A DNA stretch of 64,000 nucleotides, from positions 6,870 to 70,869 of the forward strand of contig JBCBUL010000014.1 in the NCBI GenBank assembly GCA_039818165.1, read 5' to 3'. This DNA comes from UBA5336 sp039818165 (GTDB taxonomy: Bacteria; Pseudomonadota; Alphaproteobacteria; Caulobacterales; Hyphomonadaceae). Under the pieces are notes generated by a model that made no database searches, was not told where the DNA came from, and saw only the letters and a list, made by a program, of their open reading frames with translations. The translations under genes were made by a program, and so were the position numbers. Positions 26,220 to 34,004 of the stretch are shown one piece after another (the first letter of the stretch is position 1; every line of letters starts with the position of its first letter).

Positions 26220-27356
26220 GTGATCGAGCCCCTGCGCATAGGGATGGTTGGAGGGGGAATTGGCGCCTTTATCGGCGCTGTTCACAGACATGCGATGCGG
26301 CTGGATGGCCGCTGTGAACTGGTTTGCGGTGCCCTCTCTAGCCAACCCGATCGCGCCATCGTATCCGCCTCCGAATTGGGTTTACCGCTATCACGTGGCT
26401 ATGAAAGCTGGGAGGATATGCTGGCGCGCGAGGCCGAGTTGCCGAATGACCAGCGCATGGAAGCGGTGGCGATCGTCACTCCCAATCACCTTCATCTGCC
26501 AGTGGCAGCCGCCGCCCTGAACGCCGGCTTCCACGTTATCAGCGACAAGCCCGCCACGCGCACACTTAAAGAAGCCCGGCAGCTCGCCGATGCCGTGCAA
26601 ACGTCGGGCAAGCACTACGCCCTGACACACACATATCTCGGCTACCCCATGGTGCGCGAGGCACGCCGACGTGTCCGGTCCGGTGCTCTCGGGCGGGTCA
26701 GAAAAGTCTACGTTGAATACACACAAGGCTGGCTCGCAAGCCGTCTGGAAGGCGACAACAAACAAGCCAGTTGGCGCACTGACCCGACCCAATCAGGGCT
26801 CGCGGGCTGCATCGGCGATATCGGATCACACGCCCACAATTTAGCCGAGTTTGTTTTGGGCGAACCCATGACCGATGTTCGCGCCTGGCTTCAGGCCGTC
26901 GTCGATGGGCGGCAACTGGATGATGACGGCGCGGTATTCTTCAAAATGGGAGAAGATGTTTCAGGCGTCCTGATGGCAAGCCAGGTTTGCGCGGGCGAAG
27001 AAAACTATTTGCGCCTCAGGGTCTATGGCGATGCGGCCGGCCTGGACTGGGTCCAGGAAGAGCCCAACACGCTGATGGTCAAACATGCCGATGGGCGCCA
27101 GGAGCGCCTGCGCGCCGGATCGAACATGCCTCTGGGAAGCGATGTCGCCGCGATGTTCCGCACGCCTTCGGGTCACCCGGAAGGCTACCTCGAAGCGTTT
27201 GCGACGCTTTACGCAGATTTCGCCAAACAGGTTCGCGGGATCGGAGACCCTTTTGTACCGGGAATACACGAAGCCCTGCGCGGCATGGCGTTCATTGAAA
27301 GCGTTGTCAGAAGCTCTGAGTCTGGCGGCGAATGGCGGGAGGTGACCCATGGCTGA
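26220..27356 (+). CDS. Gfo/Idh/MocA family oxidoreductase
   Basis: This NAD(P)-dependent sugar dehydrogenase-type protein has 378 residues. The N-terminal Rossmann fold begins LRIGMVGGGIGAFIGAVHRHA, followed by EAVAIVTPNHLHLPVAAAALNAGFHVISDKPATRT, which includes the conserved DKP motif with the catalytic lysine. The C-terminal alpha/beta substrate domain includes GCIGDIGSHAHNLAEFVLGE. The start is GTG at 26220, eight bases after GAGGAGA; the frame is open further upstream across the divergent promoter but without homology. It overlaps the isomerase gene by eight bases, first in the putative sugar-oxidation operon. The substrate may be a keto-sugar, by context. Confidence 0.9.
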   Translation: MIEPLRIGMVGGGIGAFIGAVHRHAMRLDGRCELVCGALSSQPDRAIVSASELGLPLSRGYESWEDMLAREAELPNDQRMEAVAIVTPNHLHLPVAAAALNAGFHVISDKPATRTLKEARQLADAVQTSGKHYALTHTYLGYPMVREARRRVRSGALGRVRKVYVEYTQGWLASRLEGDNKQASWRTDPTQSGLAGCIGDIGSHAHNLAEFVLGEPMTDVRAWLQAVVDGRQLDDDGAVFFKMGEDVSGVLMASQVCAGEENYLRLRVYGDAAGLDWVQEEPNTLMVKHADGRQERLRAGSNMPLGSDVAAMFRTPSGHPEGYLEAFATLYADFAKQVRGIGDPFVPGIHEALRGMAFIESVVRSSESGGEWREVTHG

Positions 27357-28446
27357 TACGGCAACACTTGAAGCGGTGAAAGCGCAGACCGGCCTCCGGG
27401 GGCCGGCCGTTCTCCTCGCCCAATTCATGCAGGATGAGGGGCATTTTTCCACGCTGCAGACAGCCTCAAAGTGGATGGCCGACGCCGGTTTCATCGGCGT
27501 CCAGGTGCCTTCGAATGATATTCGCTGCATGGATCTTAAGCTCGCCGCTGAGAGCCAGCACTATTGCGATGAATTGACCGGCGTTTGCGCTGAGGCCGGA
27601 GTCGCAATCACCGAACTGTCTGCACACCTGCAAGGCCAATTGGTGGCGGTGCACCCGGCCTATGACACGCTTTTTGACGCTTTTGCCCCGCCGCATCTGC
27701 GCGGGAAGCCCGCTGAACGACAGGAATGGGCGGTTGATCAGATGATCTGCGCGGCTCGTGCCAGTCGCAGGCTCGGTTTGAAGTCCTGTGCGGCTTTCCC
27801 TGGCGCCCTTGTCTGGCCAATGATGTATCCGTGGCCCCAGAGACCCGCTGGGCTTGTGGAAGAAGGTTTCGCAGAACTGGCGCGTCGGTGGCGACCCATC
27901 CTCGATGAGTTTGAAGAAAGTGGCGTCGACCTTTGCTTCGAGGTCCATCCAGGCGAAGACATCCATGACGGCGTCACGTTTGAGATGTTCCTGGAGGCCG
28001 TGGGCGGGCACCCGCGGGCCAACATGCTCTATGATCCGAGCCACTTTGTCCTGCAGCAACTCGACTATCTGTCCTTCATCGACATTTACCACGACCGCAT
28101 TCGGGCGTTTCACGTCAAAGACGCCGAGTTCCGGCCCTCCGGGCGTGCAGGTGTCTATGGCGGCTATCAGGATTGGAAGAACCGGCCCGGTCGGTTCAGG
28201 TCCCTTGGCGATGGCCAAGTCGACTTCCGACAGATTTTTTCAAAGCTCACTCAATACGGTTTTGATGGCTGGGCCGTGCTGGAATGGGAGTGCTGCTTCA
28301 AGCACCCAGAGGACGGCGCCCGGGAAGGCGCCCCCTTCATTCGAGATCATCTGATCCGGCCAGCAGAGCGCGCCTTCGACGACTTTGCAGGCGGGGACTC
28401 TGACCCCAACACCAACCGCAGAATTCTTGGACTGAACGACACATAA
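27349..28446 (+). CDS. Sugar phosphate isomerase/epimerase (xylose isomerase-like TIM barrel)
   Basis: This 365-residue cytoplasmic protein belongs to the AP-endonuclease-2-like TIM-barrel family (PF01261), whose members isomerise, epimerise or dehydrate sugars with a divalent metal. Metal-binding acidic and histidine residues are visible: LCFEVHPGEDIHDG near residue 200, ANMLYDPSHFVLQQLDYLSF near 225, and IRAFHVKDAEFRPSG near 255, with AVLEWECCFKHPEDGAREGA near the end. Its ATG overlaps the preceding oxidoreductase. No signal peptide is present, unlike its second homologue at 32590. Pairing with an Idh/MocA protein is typical of inositol and 3-keto-sugar pathways. Confidence 0.88.
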   Translation: MADTATLEAVKAQTGLRGPAVLLAQFMQDEGHFSTLQTASKWMADAGFIGVQVPSNDIRCMDLKLAAESQHYCDELTGVCAEAGVAITELSAHLQGQLVAVHPAYDTLFDAFAPPHLRGKPAERQEWAVDQMICAARASRRLGLKSCAAFPGALVWPMMYPWPQRPAGLVEEGFAELARRWRPILDEFEESGVDLCFEVHPGEDIHDGVTFEMFLEAVGGHPRANMLYDPSHFVLQQLDYLSFIDIYHDRIRAFHVKDAEFRPSGRAGVYGGYQDWKNRPGRFRSLGDGQVDFRQIFSKLTQYGFDGWAVLEWECCFKHPEDGAREGAPFIRDHLIRPAERAFDDFAGGDSDPNTNRRILGLNDT

Positions 28447-28447
28447 A

Positions 28448-28465
28448 AGCGGGCACGAACCCGCT
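28448..28465. other. Intercistronic hairpin
   Basis: AGCGGG and CCCGCT form a perfect 6-bp stem with a 6-base loop, two bases after the isomerase stop and 18 bases before the MFS start. It may tune relative expression within the operon. There is no T-run. Confidence 0.35.
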
Positions 28466-28482
28466 CATTGGGAGGAATTTAG

Positions 28483-29817
28483 ATGTCTGAAGCCATTGGC
28501 GATCAGAATTCAGAGGCGTTCGAAAACAGGGGACGGCTGTTCCTGATTGGCGTGCTTTGCTTGTTCACAGCGGCCTTCAGCTTCGTGCTCCGCGCCGCCG
28601 TGGCGAGCGATATCCAGGCCGATTACATCACCCCGTTCGACCCGATAAATGACGGGCAATTGATCGGCGCGGCCCTGGGCGTTGCCTTCCTGGGCTTTGC
28701 GCTCTCCCTCTTCATCACCAGCCCCCTGCTCGACATCATCGGAATGGGGCGGATGCTGATTTGTGCGGCGGTATTCTTCATCGTCGGACCGCTTCTCGTC
28801 ATCTCGGCCGATGTGCTAGCAGATGGGCAAGGTGTATACCGCCTCATCTGGCTGGGAATGCTCATCAACGGGATGGGCTGGGGGTTTACCGAGTCCACCA
28901 TCAATCCGATGACAACTGCGCTCTATCCCGAAGATAAAACCCACAGGATGAACGTTATCCATGCCTGGTGGCCTGCCGGTATTATTGCCGGTGGCCTGCT
29001 TGGCGTTGCGATTGGTCAGTTCGACATCGATTGGCGGGTGGCCATGGGGCTGGTCATGGTCCCTCCACTCGTCATCATTCCGCTAATCCTGGGTCAGACA
29101 TTTCCGAAAACAGAGCGCGCCGCCATGGGCGTGGGTTTCGGTGATATGATCACGGAGATATTCCGCCGCCCAATCTTTTTCATCTGGCTTGGCGCGATGG
29201 TTCTCACATCCGCAACGGAGCTTGCACCCGGACAGTGGGTCGATATCGCCCTTTCAGAAGTCGTCGGCATGCGCGGCATCCTGCTGCTCGTCTACGTCGC
29301 AGCCATCATGTTTGTGATGCGGCACTTTGCAGGCCCTATTGCCCACCGGATATCCGATATCGGTCTGCTCTGGGTGTCATGCCTCATGGCCGCGGTGGGG
29401 CTGTACCTGCTGTCGATCGCCTCTTCTCCAATAACCGCACTCTTGGCCGCCACGCTCTGGGGCGCAGGCGTGTGCTTCCTCTGGCCAACCATGATCTCCG
29501 GCGTTGCAGAGCGTTTTCCCAAAGGAGGCGCATGGACGATCGGCCTGATCGGGTCCGCCGGCGCAGGCACGATTTACTTCTTCCTGCCGCGCCTTGGCGC
29601 CATCTATGACCAGGCGAAACTGGAAGCCGCTGGCAGCGCTGATGCCTTCGCCGCCTTGGAGGACGGCCCTGCCCTGGATACCGTCCTGGCCCAGGCGGCA
29701 CAGGTTTCGTTCCAAACCGTCGCGCTCATGCCGCTGGTGCTCCTGCTCATCTTCGCGGGCCTTTGGCTGCTGGACCGCACCCGCACCAAACAGCCCGTTT
29801 CGGCACCTGCAGAATAA
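28483..29817 (+). CDS. MFS transporter, probable sugar carrier
   Basis: The 444-residue polytopic inner-membrane protein has about twelve hydrophobic helices and begins FLIGVLCLFTAAFSFVLRAAV. Acidic/basic loop motifs of major facilitator proteins are loosely present (LFITSPLLDIIGMGRMLI, resembling loop 2-3). WLGMLINGMGWGFTESTINP and HAWWPAGIIAGGLLGVAIGQ resemble sugar MFS carriers found beside Gfo/Idh genes. A GGGAGGAATTT ribosome site precedes the ATG. It lies within a same-strand run from the oxidoreductase to the lipoprotein isomerase, so it probably moves the sugar or oxidised sugar handled by that operon. Confidence 0.86.
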   Translation: MSEAIGDQNSEAFENRGRLFLIGVLCLFTAAFSFVLRAAVASDIQADYITPFDPINDGQLIGAALGVAFLGFALSLFITSPLLDIIGMGRMLICAAVFFIVGPLLVISADVLADGQGVYRLIWLGMLINGMGWGFTESTINPMTTALYPEDKTHRMNVIHAWWPAGIIAGGLLGVAIGQFDIDWRVAMGLVMVPPLVIIPLILGQTFPKTERAAMGVGFGDMITEIFRRPIFFIWLGAMVLTSATELAPGQWVDIALSEVVGMRGILLLVYVAAIMFVMRHFAGPIAHRISDIGLLWVSCLMAAVGLYLLSIASSPITALLAATLWGAGVCFLWPTMISGVAERFPKGGAWTIGLIGSAGAGTIYFFLPRLGAIYDQAKLEAAGSADAFAALEDGPALDTVLAQAAQVSFQTVALMPLVLLLIFAGLWLLDRTRTKQPVSAPAE

Positions 29818-29828
29818 TGGAGAGCGCC

Positions 29829-30395
29829 ATGACACATCTCTCACGCCGCACCATGGTCCAGGGCCTGTTTGCCCTGGCTTCTGCAGGAACGCTTGCGGCC
29901 TGCAACGGCCAAGCGCCCCAGGCCGCCGCCCCAGAAACCCCGGCAACATCGCCGTTGACCTATACGTCCAGCCACCGGGCCCTCATGGACCGTCTGGCTG
30001 ACATCATCATCCCGAAAACAGACACGTTAGGCGCGACCGAGGCCGGCGCGGTCGAGGCGATGGAGCGCGTCCTGGTCGATTGGATGTCACCTGGTGATCG
30101 CAATGGGTGGCTCACGGGTCTGGATCAGATCTCGCAGTATCTGGAAAGCCAGCAGTCTGCCCCGTTCCTGGATGCTGCTTCGGGTGACCAGGTCGCTGCC
30201 GTCTCAGCGCTGGACCGCGCTGCATATGAGCGCGGCGGAGCACCTGACTTTTACAAGGAGTTCAAAACTGCGCTCGGAGCGGCCTTCTACCTCAGCGAGG
30301 CTGGGGCAACCGAGGAGCTCCGCTACGAGGCCGTGCCCGGCGAGTGGATCGCCTGCCTTCCCTTTGAAGAGGTGGGGCGGACATGGGCGGTCTGA
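29829..30395 (+). CDS. Gluconate 2-dehydrogenase subunit 3 family protein (Tat-type)
   Basis: This 188-residue small subunit partners membrane-bound GMC-type sugar dehydrogenases (PF13618). It has a twin-arginine leader (SRRTMVQGLFALASAGTLAAC) ending in a lipobox-like LAAC, so export by the Tat system and lipid anchoring are both possible. LMDRLADIIIPKTDTLGATEAGAVE near residue 55 is the family motif, and FYKEFKTALGAAFYLSEAGATEELRYE is near the end. The ATG is preceded by GGAGAG; the longer frame overlaps the MFS gene. The GMC catalytic subunit follows by 24 bases, and that subunit, lacking its own signal, probably rides out with this protein. Confidence 0.88.
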   Translation: MTHLSRRTMVQGLFALASAGTLAACNGQAPQAAAPETPATSPLTYTSSHRALMDRLADIIIPKTDTLGATEAGAVEAMERVLVDWMSPGDRNGWLTGLDQISQYLESQQSAPFLDAASGDQVAAVSALDRAAYERGGAPDFYKEFKTALGAAFYLSEAGATEELRYEAVPGEWIACLPFEEVGRTWAV

Positions 30396-30419
30396 TAGTG
30401 GTTTCAGGGAGTATTTGTG

Positions 30420-32117
30420 ATGAGTGATTTCGATGCGATCGTTGTGGGTTCAGGCATGTCCGGCGGATGGACGGCGAAAGAACTCAGTGAGCGCGGTCTC
30501 AAAGTGCTCGTCCTTGAGCGCGGACCTGAATTTGGCCCTGAACACGCCAAGGACTCCCTGACGCCTTGGGAAGAAGCGGAAATCCCGCCCCTCACCCAGA
30601 AGGAAAAGGATGAGGACTATCGCATCCAGCGCCACGTCTACGCCTTCAGCCATGTGAGCAAACACCTCTGGGTCAAGGATAGCGACCATCCCTACGAGAC
30701 CACCGAGGGCAAGCCCTATATCTGGCGCCGCGGTTATCATTTGGGCGGGCGATCCATCATGTGGGCGCGCCAGTCCTATCGCTGGGCTCCGATCGATTTT
30801 GAGGCCAACAAGAAAGACGGCTACGGCGTTGATTGGCCCATCCGCTATGAAGATCTTGCCCCGTGGTATGACCATGTTGAGCGGTTCGCAGGGATTTCAG
30901 GCAGTTCGGAGAACCTGCCGCAGCTGCCTGACAGCCAGTTCCTCCCCCCGTTTGAACTGACCTGCATCGAAGAGGACGCAAAGGAACGGATCGAAGCCGC
31001 CTTTCCGGGCCGCAAACTGATCACGGGCCGTGCCGCACACCTGCGCGAGGCTACAGCAGAACACAATGCGCTCGGGCGGGGGCGGTGTTTGTCGCGGTCT
31101 CGCTGCGAAAAGGGCTGTATCTACGGCGCGTATTTTTCCGCCGTCTCAGCAACGCTTCCAGCAGCGCGGCGGACTGGAAACGCAACCATTGTCACCGATG
31201 CCATCGTCGACTCCCTCGAACATGACCCGGCGACGGGCCGCGTCACCGGCGTGCGTGTGATTGATCGAAACACGATGGAGCGCACGGTCTATCGCAGCAA
31301 ACTCGTCTTCCTGAACGCCTCTGCGATCGCCAGCGCCTCCATCCTGCTAAACTCCACATCGGAAGCCAATCCTAACGGGCTCGCCAATTCGAGCGGTCAG
31401 GTTGGGCGCAATATGATGGACCATGTCAGCGGCGCAGAAGCGTTCGGCATTTTCCCCGACGCCCACAAGGACAAATACTATTTCGGGCGCCGCCCAAACG
31501 GGATTTATATCCCTCGCTATGTGAATCTGGACAACCAGGAGGAGGACTTCGTCCGCGGGTTCGCTTTCCAGGGGAACAGTGGCCGACTTGGATGGAGCGG
31601 CGATCGACCAGGTATCGGCGAAGACTTCAAGGCCCAGAACAGAACCCCGGGCCCGTGGTATTTCCGGGTGAAGGCTTTTGGCGAAGTCCTGCCCCATGAG
31701 TCCAATCGAATGTTCCTCCACGCGACAAAGACGGACAAATGGGGCGTGCCAATCCCGGTCATGGACGTCACACACCGGGAAAATGAGCAAAAGATGATCG
31801 AAAAGGCTTCTCGCGATGCGAAGGCCATGGTCGAAGCGACGGGCGCCGTTGTCACCCGAACATCCGAAGACGCGCCTATCAAATTGACCGATCCCGGCGA
31901 CATTATCCATGAGATGGGCACGGCCCGGATGGGGCGGGACCCGAAGACGTCTGTCCTCAATGGCTGGAACCAGGCCCATGATGTGGAGAACTTGTTCATC
32001 AGCGACGGCGCCTGCATGACGTCCAGCGCCTGCCAGAACCCGTCGCTCACCTACATGGCGCTGGCCGCACGGGCAGCCAATCACGCCGCAGACCTGCTCG
32101 AAGAGGGCGCCCTATGA
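30420..32117 (+). CDS. GMC family oxidoreductase (sugar dehydrogenase catalytic subunit)
   Basis: This FAD-dependent glucose-methanol-choline oxidoreductase of 565 residues resembles the large subunit of glucose 3-dehydrogenase, gluconate or sorbitol dehydrogenases. The FAD loop is DFDAIVVGSGMSGGWTAKELSERG. GYHLGGRSIMWARQSYRW near residue 105 is the family signature. The C-terminal catalytic region has IIHEMGTARMGRDPKTS (His) and SSACQNPSLTYMALAARAANHA (Asn and cofactor contacts). The ATG is preceded by AGGGAG; a GTG one codon before is also possible. It lies between the subunit-3 gene and the cupin lipoprotein, so a periplasmic complex delivering electrons to quinone or cytochrome is inferred. 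Confidence 0.92.
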   Translation: MSDFDAIVVGSGMSGGWTAKELSERGLKVLVLERGPEFGPEHAKDSLTPWEEAEIPPLTQKEKDEDYRIQRHVYAFSHVSKHLWVKDSDHPYETTEGKPYIWRRGYHLGGRSIMWARQSYRWAPIDFEANKKDGYGVDWPIRYEDLAPWYDHVERFAGISGSSENLPQLPDSQFLPPFELTCIEEDAKERIEAAFPGRKLITGRAAHLREATAEHNALGRGRCLSRSRCEKGCIYGAYFSAVSATLPAARRTGNATIVTDAIVDSLEHDPATGRVTGVRVIDRNTMERTVYRSKLVFLNASAIASASILLNSTSEANPNGLANSSGQVGRNMMDHVSGAEAFGIFPDAHKDKYYFGRRPNGIYIPRYVNLDNQEEDFVRGFAFQGNSGRLGWSGDRPGIGEDFKAQNRTPGPWYFRVKAFGEVLPHESNRMFLHATKTDKWGVPIPVMDVTHRENEQKMIEKASRDAKAMVEATGAVVTRTSEDAPIKLTDPGDIIHEMGTARMGRDPKTSVLNGWNQAHDVENLFISDGACMTSSACQNPSLTYMALAARAANHAADLLEEGAL

Positions 32118-32593
32118 CGTTGAGATACACCCTCTTCGCCCCGCTCCTGGTCTGTGCGGCGTGTCACCATTCCACCGCCATCCCCGACCCAGCGCCGGAT
32201 ACGAAGCCGTCAGCGGTGGTGTCGGAACAGTCCGCACAACGCTCTGTCGAAACATGGGGAGACTTTCTCACCTATTTTGACGGTGAGACATTCAGCACGC
32301 GCGACCTTCTGAACGGCGTCGCGATCATTAAGCCCGGCCAGGAGATTCATCCGCCCCATAGGCATGCCGAGGAAGAGTTCCTCATGGTAATTGAAGGCAA
32401 TGGGCGCTGGCACCTCAATGGCGAGGATTTCGCTGCCAGTGCCGGCGACACGCTTTACGCTGCGCCGTGGGATATTCACGGGATCACCAATACCGGCGAT
32501 ACGCCTTTGCGCTTTGTGGTCTGGAAATGGGCGTCCCAGGCCCAGCCCCTTCCAACGGACCCTCAATCTCCTGCAACGGATGGCACGTTATGA
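32114..32593 (+). CDS. Cupin-domain lipoprotein
   Basis: This 159-residue protein has a signal peptide and a lipobox-like sequence (APLLVCAACHHS), so it is predicted to be periplasmic and lipid-anchored. A single cupin-2 barrel shows PGQEIHPPHRHAEEEFLMVIEGNG near residue 76, giving the H-x-H-x(n)-E metal site, followed by GDTLYAAPWDIHGITNTGDTPLRFVVWKW as the second motif. The start overlaps the GMC stop by four bases. In this operon it may bind or isomerise an oxidised sugar; no more specific role can be supported. Confidence 0.85.
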   Translation: MTLRYTLFAPLLVCAACHHSTAIPDPAPDTKPSAVVSEQSAQRSVETWGDFLTYFDGETFSTRDLLNGVAIIKPGQEIHPPHRHAEEEFLMVIEGNGRWHLNGEDFAASAGDTLYAAPWDIHGITNTGDTPLRFVVWKWASQAQPLPTDPQSPATDGTL

Positions 32594-33462
32594 TTTCACA
32601 ACAGATAATGATTTCAGTCCGCACGTTTGGCCTGGCTTTGGCCGCGGGTGTGATCATCGCCGGGTGCACGAGTTCGGAGACCCCTGCCCCTGTTGATCAA
32701 AGTGAAGACGTTCGCCAACTCGATAAGATCGGCGTCCAACTCTACACCCTGCGTAGCGCGATGGAGCAAGACTTTGAAGGCACGCTCCAGCGCGTGGCGG
32801 ACCTCGGCTACGACCAGGTCGAGTTTGCCGGCTTCTTCGGTCGCGACCCGGCAGATGTTCGAACGCTACTGGACGAGTTGGGTCTGGAGCCCGTTGCGTC
32901 GCACGTGAACTGGCAAGCCCTGCGCGAAAATCCACAGCAGCAGATCGATGAGACCGTCGCACTCGGTGCCAAATTCATCATTCTCGCCTGGATGCCAGAG
33001 GAAGAACGCCAGACCCTTGACCAGTGGCGCGACTGGGTTGCGCTGATGAATGAGGTCGGGGAGATGGCGAGCGAAAAGGGTATCCAGTTCGCCTATCATA
33101 ACCATGCTTTCGAGTTTGAGCCGATTGATGGCGTTGAGCCCTTTGACCTCATTCTCGACGGCATCGACCGCAACCATGTGAAACTGGAACTGGACCTCTA
33201 CTGGCTCGCCCTCGCGGGCCGTGCACCAGCCCGCTATTTTGAGGCCTATCCCGGCGGCTTCGTGCTCTCCCACGTCAAGGACATGTCCGCCGACGACCAA
33301 TCCATGACCGCTGTAGGCGATGGTTCAATCGACTTTCCATCGATCTTTGCCCAGTCAGACCAGTCCGGAATGGCATACTTCATCGTCGAACACGACAACC
33401 CCGAAGATCCATTTGCCTCGGTCGAGCGGAGCATCACCCATCTGCGGCAACTAACATACTGA
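32590..33462 (+). CDS. Sugar isomerase/epimerase-like TIM-barrel lipoprotein
   Basis: The 290-residue protein has a lipoprotein signal (TFGLALAAGVIIAGCTSSE) followed by an AP-endonuclease-2-like barrel: IGVQLYTLRSAMEQDFEGTL, DLGYDQVEFAGFFGRDPADV, IQFAYHNHAFEFEP near residue 168, HVKLELDLYWLALAGRAPA near 200, and VLSHVKDMSADDQSMTAVGDG near 225. These carry the family's metal-binding Glu, His and Asp residues. The start ATG overlaps the cupin stop (ATGA); a second ATG six codons on would still give the same signal. Periplasmic homologues of this barrel occur with 3-keto-sugar systems, where they act on or cleave oxidised glycosides; that role here is inference. Confidence 0.86.
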   Translation: MISQQIMISVRTFGLALAAGVIIAGCTSSETPAPVDQSEDVRQLDKIGVQLYTLRSAMEQDFEGTLQRVADLGYDQVEFAGFFGRDPADVRTLLDELGLEPVASHVNWQALRENPQQQIDETVALGAKFIILAWMPEEERQTLDQWRDWVALMNEVGEMASEKGIQFAYHNHAFEFEPIDGVEPFDLILDGIDRNHVKLELDLYWLALAGRAPARYFEAYPGGFVLSHVKDMSADDQSMTAVGDGSIDFPSIFAQSDQSGMAYFIVEHDNPEDPFASVERSITHLRQLTY

Positions 33463-33497
33463 TGTCGGCTGCCGCTTGCGGTTTCGGATGAAGAGGA

Positions 33498-33932
33498 TCA
33501 ACCGATCAGGCGACGGATCTCATTGACCGTTGCCAGAAACGCTTCTTGCGTTTGACCTAGCTCCACCTCGCTTGACGCCCGGACGCAATTGAAGAGCATT
33601 TCCTCGTAATCCCGGTGCAGCTCCGTGTTACCGTAACGGGTGAACATCTGGGCTTTCATTGCATCGCGCTCAGCCTTGGACTCGGCATGCATATCTGCTT
33701 CACTCAAGCCGAAGGCTACAGCGCCCTGGCTGATTTTCACATCCAGAGCCGCCAGTTGCGCGGCGCTGAAAGTCTTCATGCTTTCAACGTGCTGGGCGTC
33801 AACGCCGTCCAGATTCGATAACACCGTCGCGATATGATCCCCGGCGGTCGCACAGGCCGCATTCGTATTGGCATGGGCGAAGGGGCTGCAGGCTATCGCA
33901 ATGGCGGCAGCGAGAAGAGTTCTGTGTTTCAT
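33498..33932 (-). CDS. Small secreted protein of unknown function
   Basis: I do not recognise this 144-residue protein. The chosen ATG gives a clean signal peptide (RTLLAAAIAIACSPFAHANT), after which a helical, alanine- and glutamate-rich mature region of about 120 residues follows. Two cysteines, in NAACATAG and FNCVRAS, could form a disulfide across the helical bundle. The ribosome site is poor for either possible start. It follows the autotransporter-like gene on the same strand with a 72-base gap, so it may be cotranscribed with it and act in the periplasm or at the surface. Weak similarity to other secreted helical proteins cannot be judged by eye. Confidence 0.6.
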   Translation of the reverse strand: MKHRTLLAAAIAIACSPFAHANTNAACATAGDHIATVLSNLDGVDAQHVESMKTFSAAQLAALDVKISQGAVAFGLSEADMHAESKAERDAMKAQMFTRYGNTELHRDYEEMLFNCVRASSEVELGQTQEAFLATVNEIRRLIG

Positions 33933-34004
33933 GGGTTTGCTTTCGTGTGTGGATTGGAAAGAGCCGCCCAGCATGGGCGGCTCCCGTTGGACAGGGTCAT
34001 GGCC

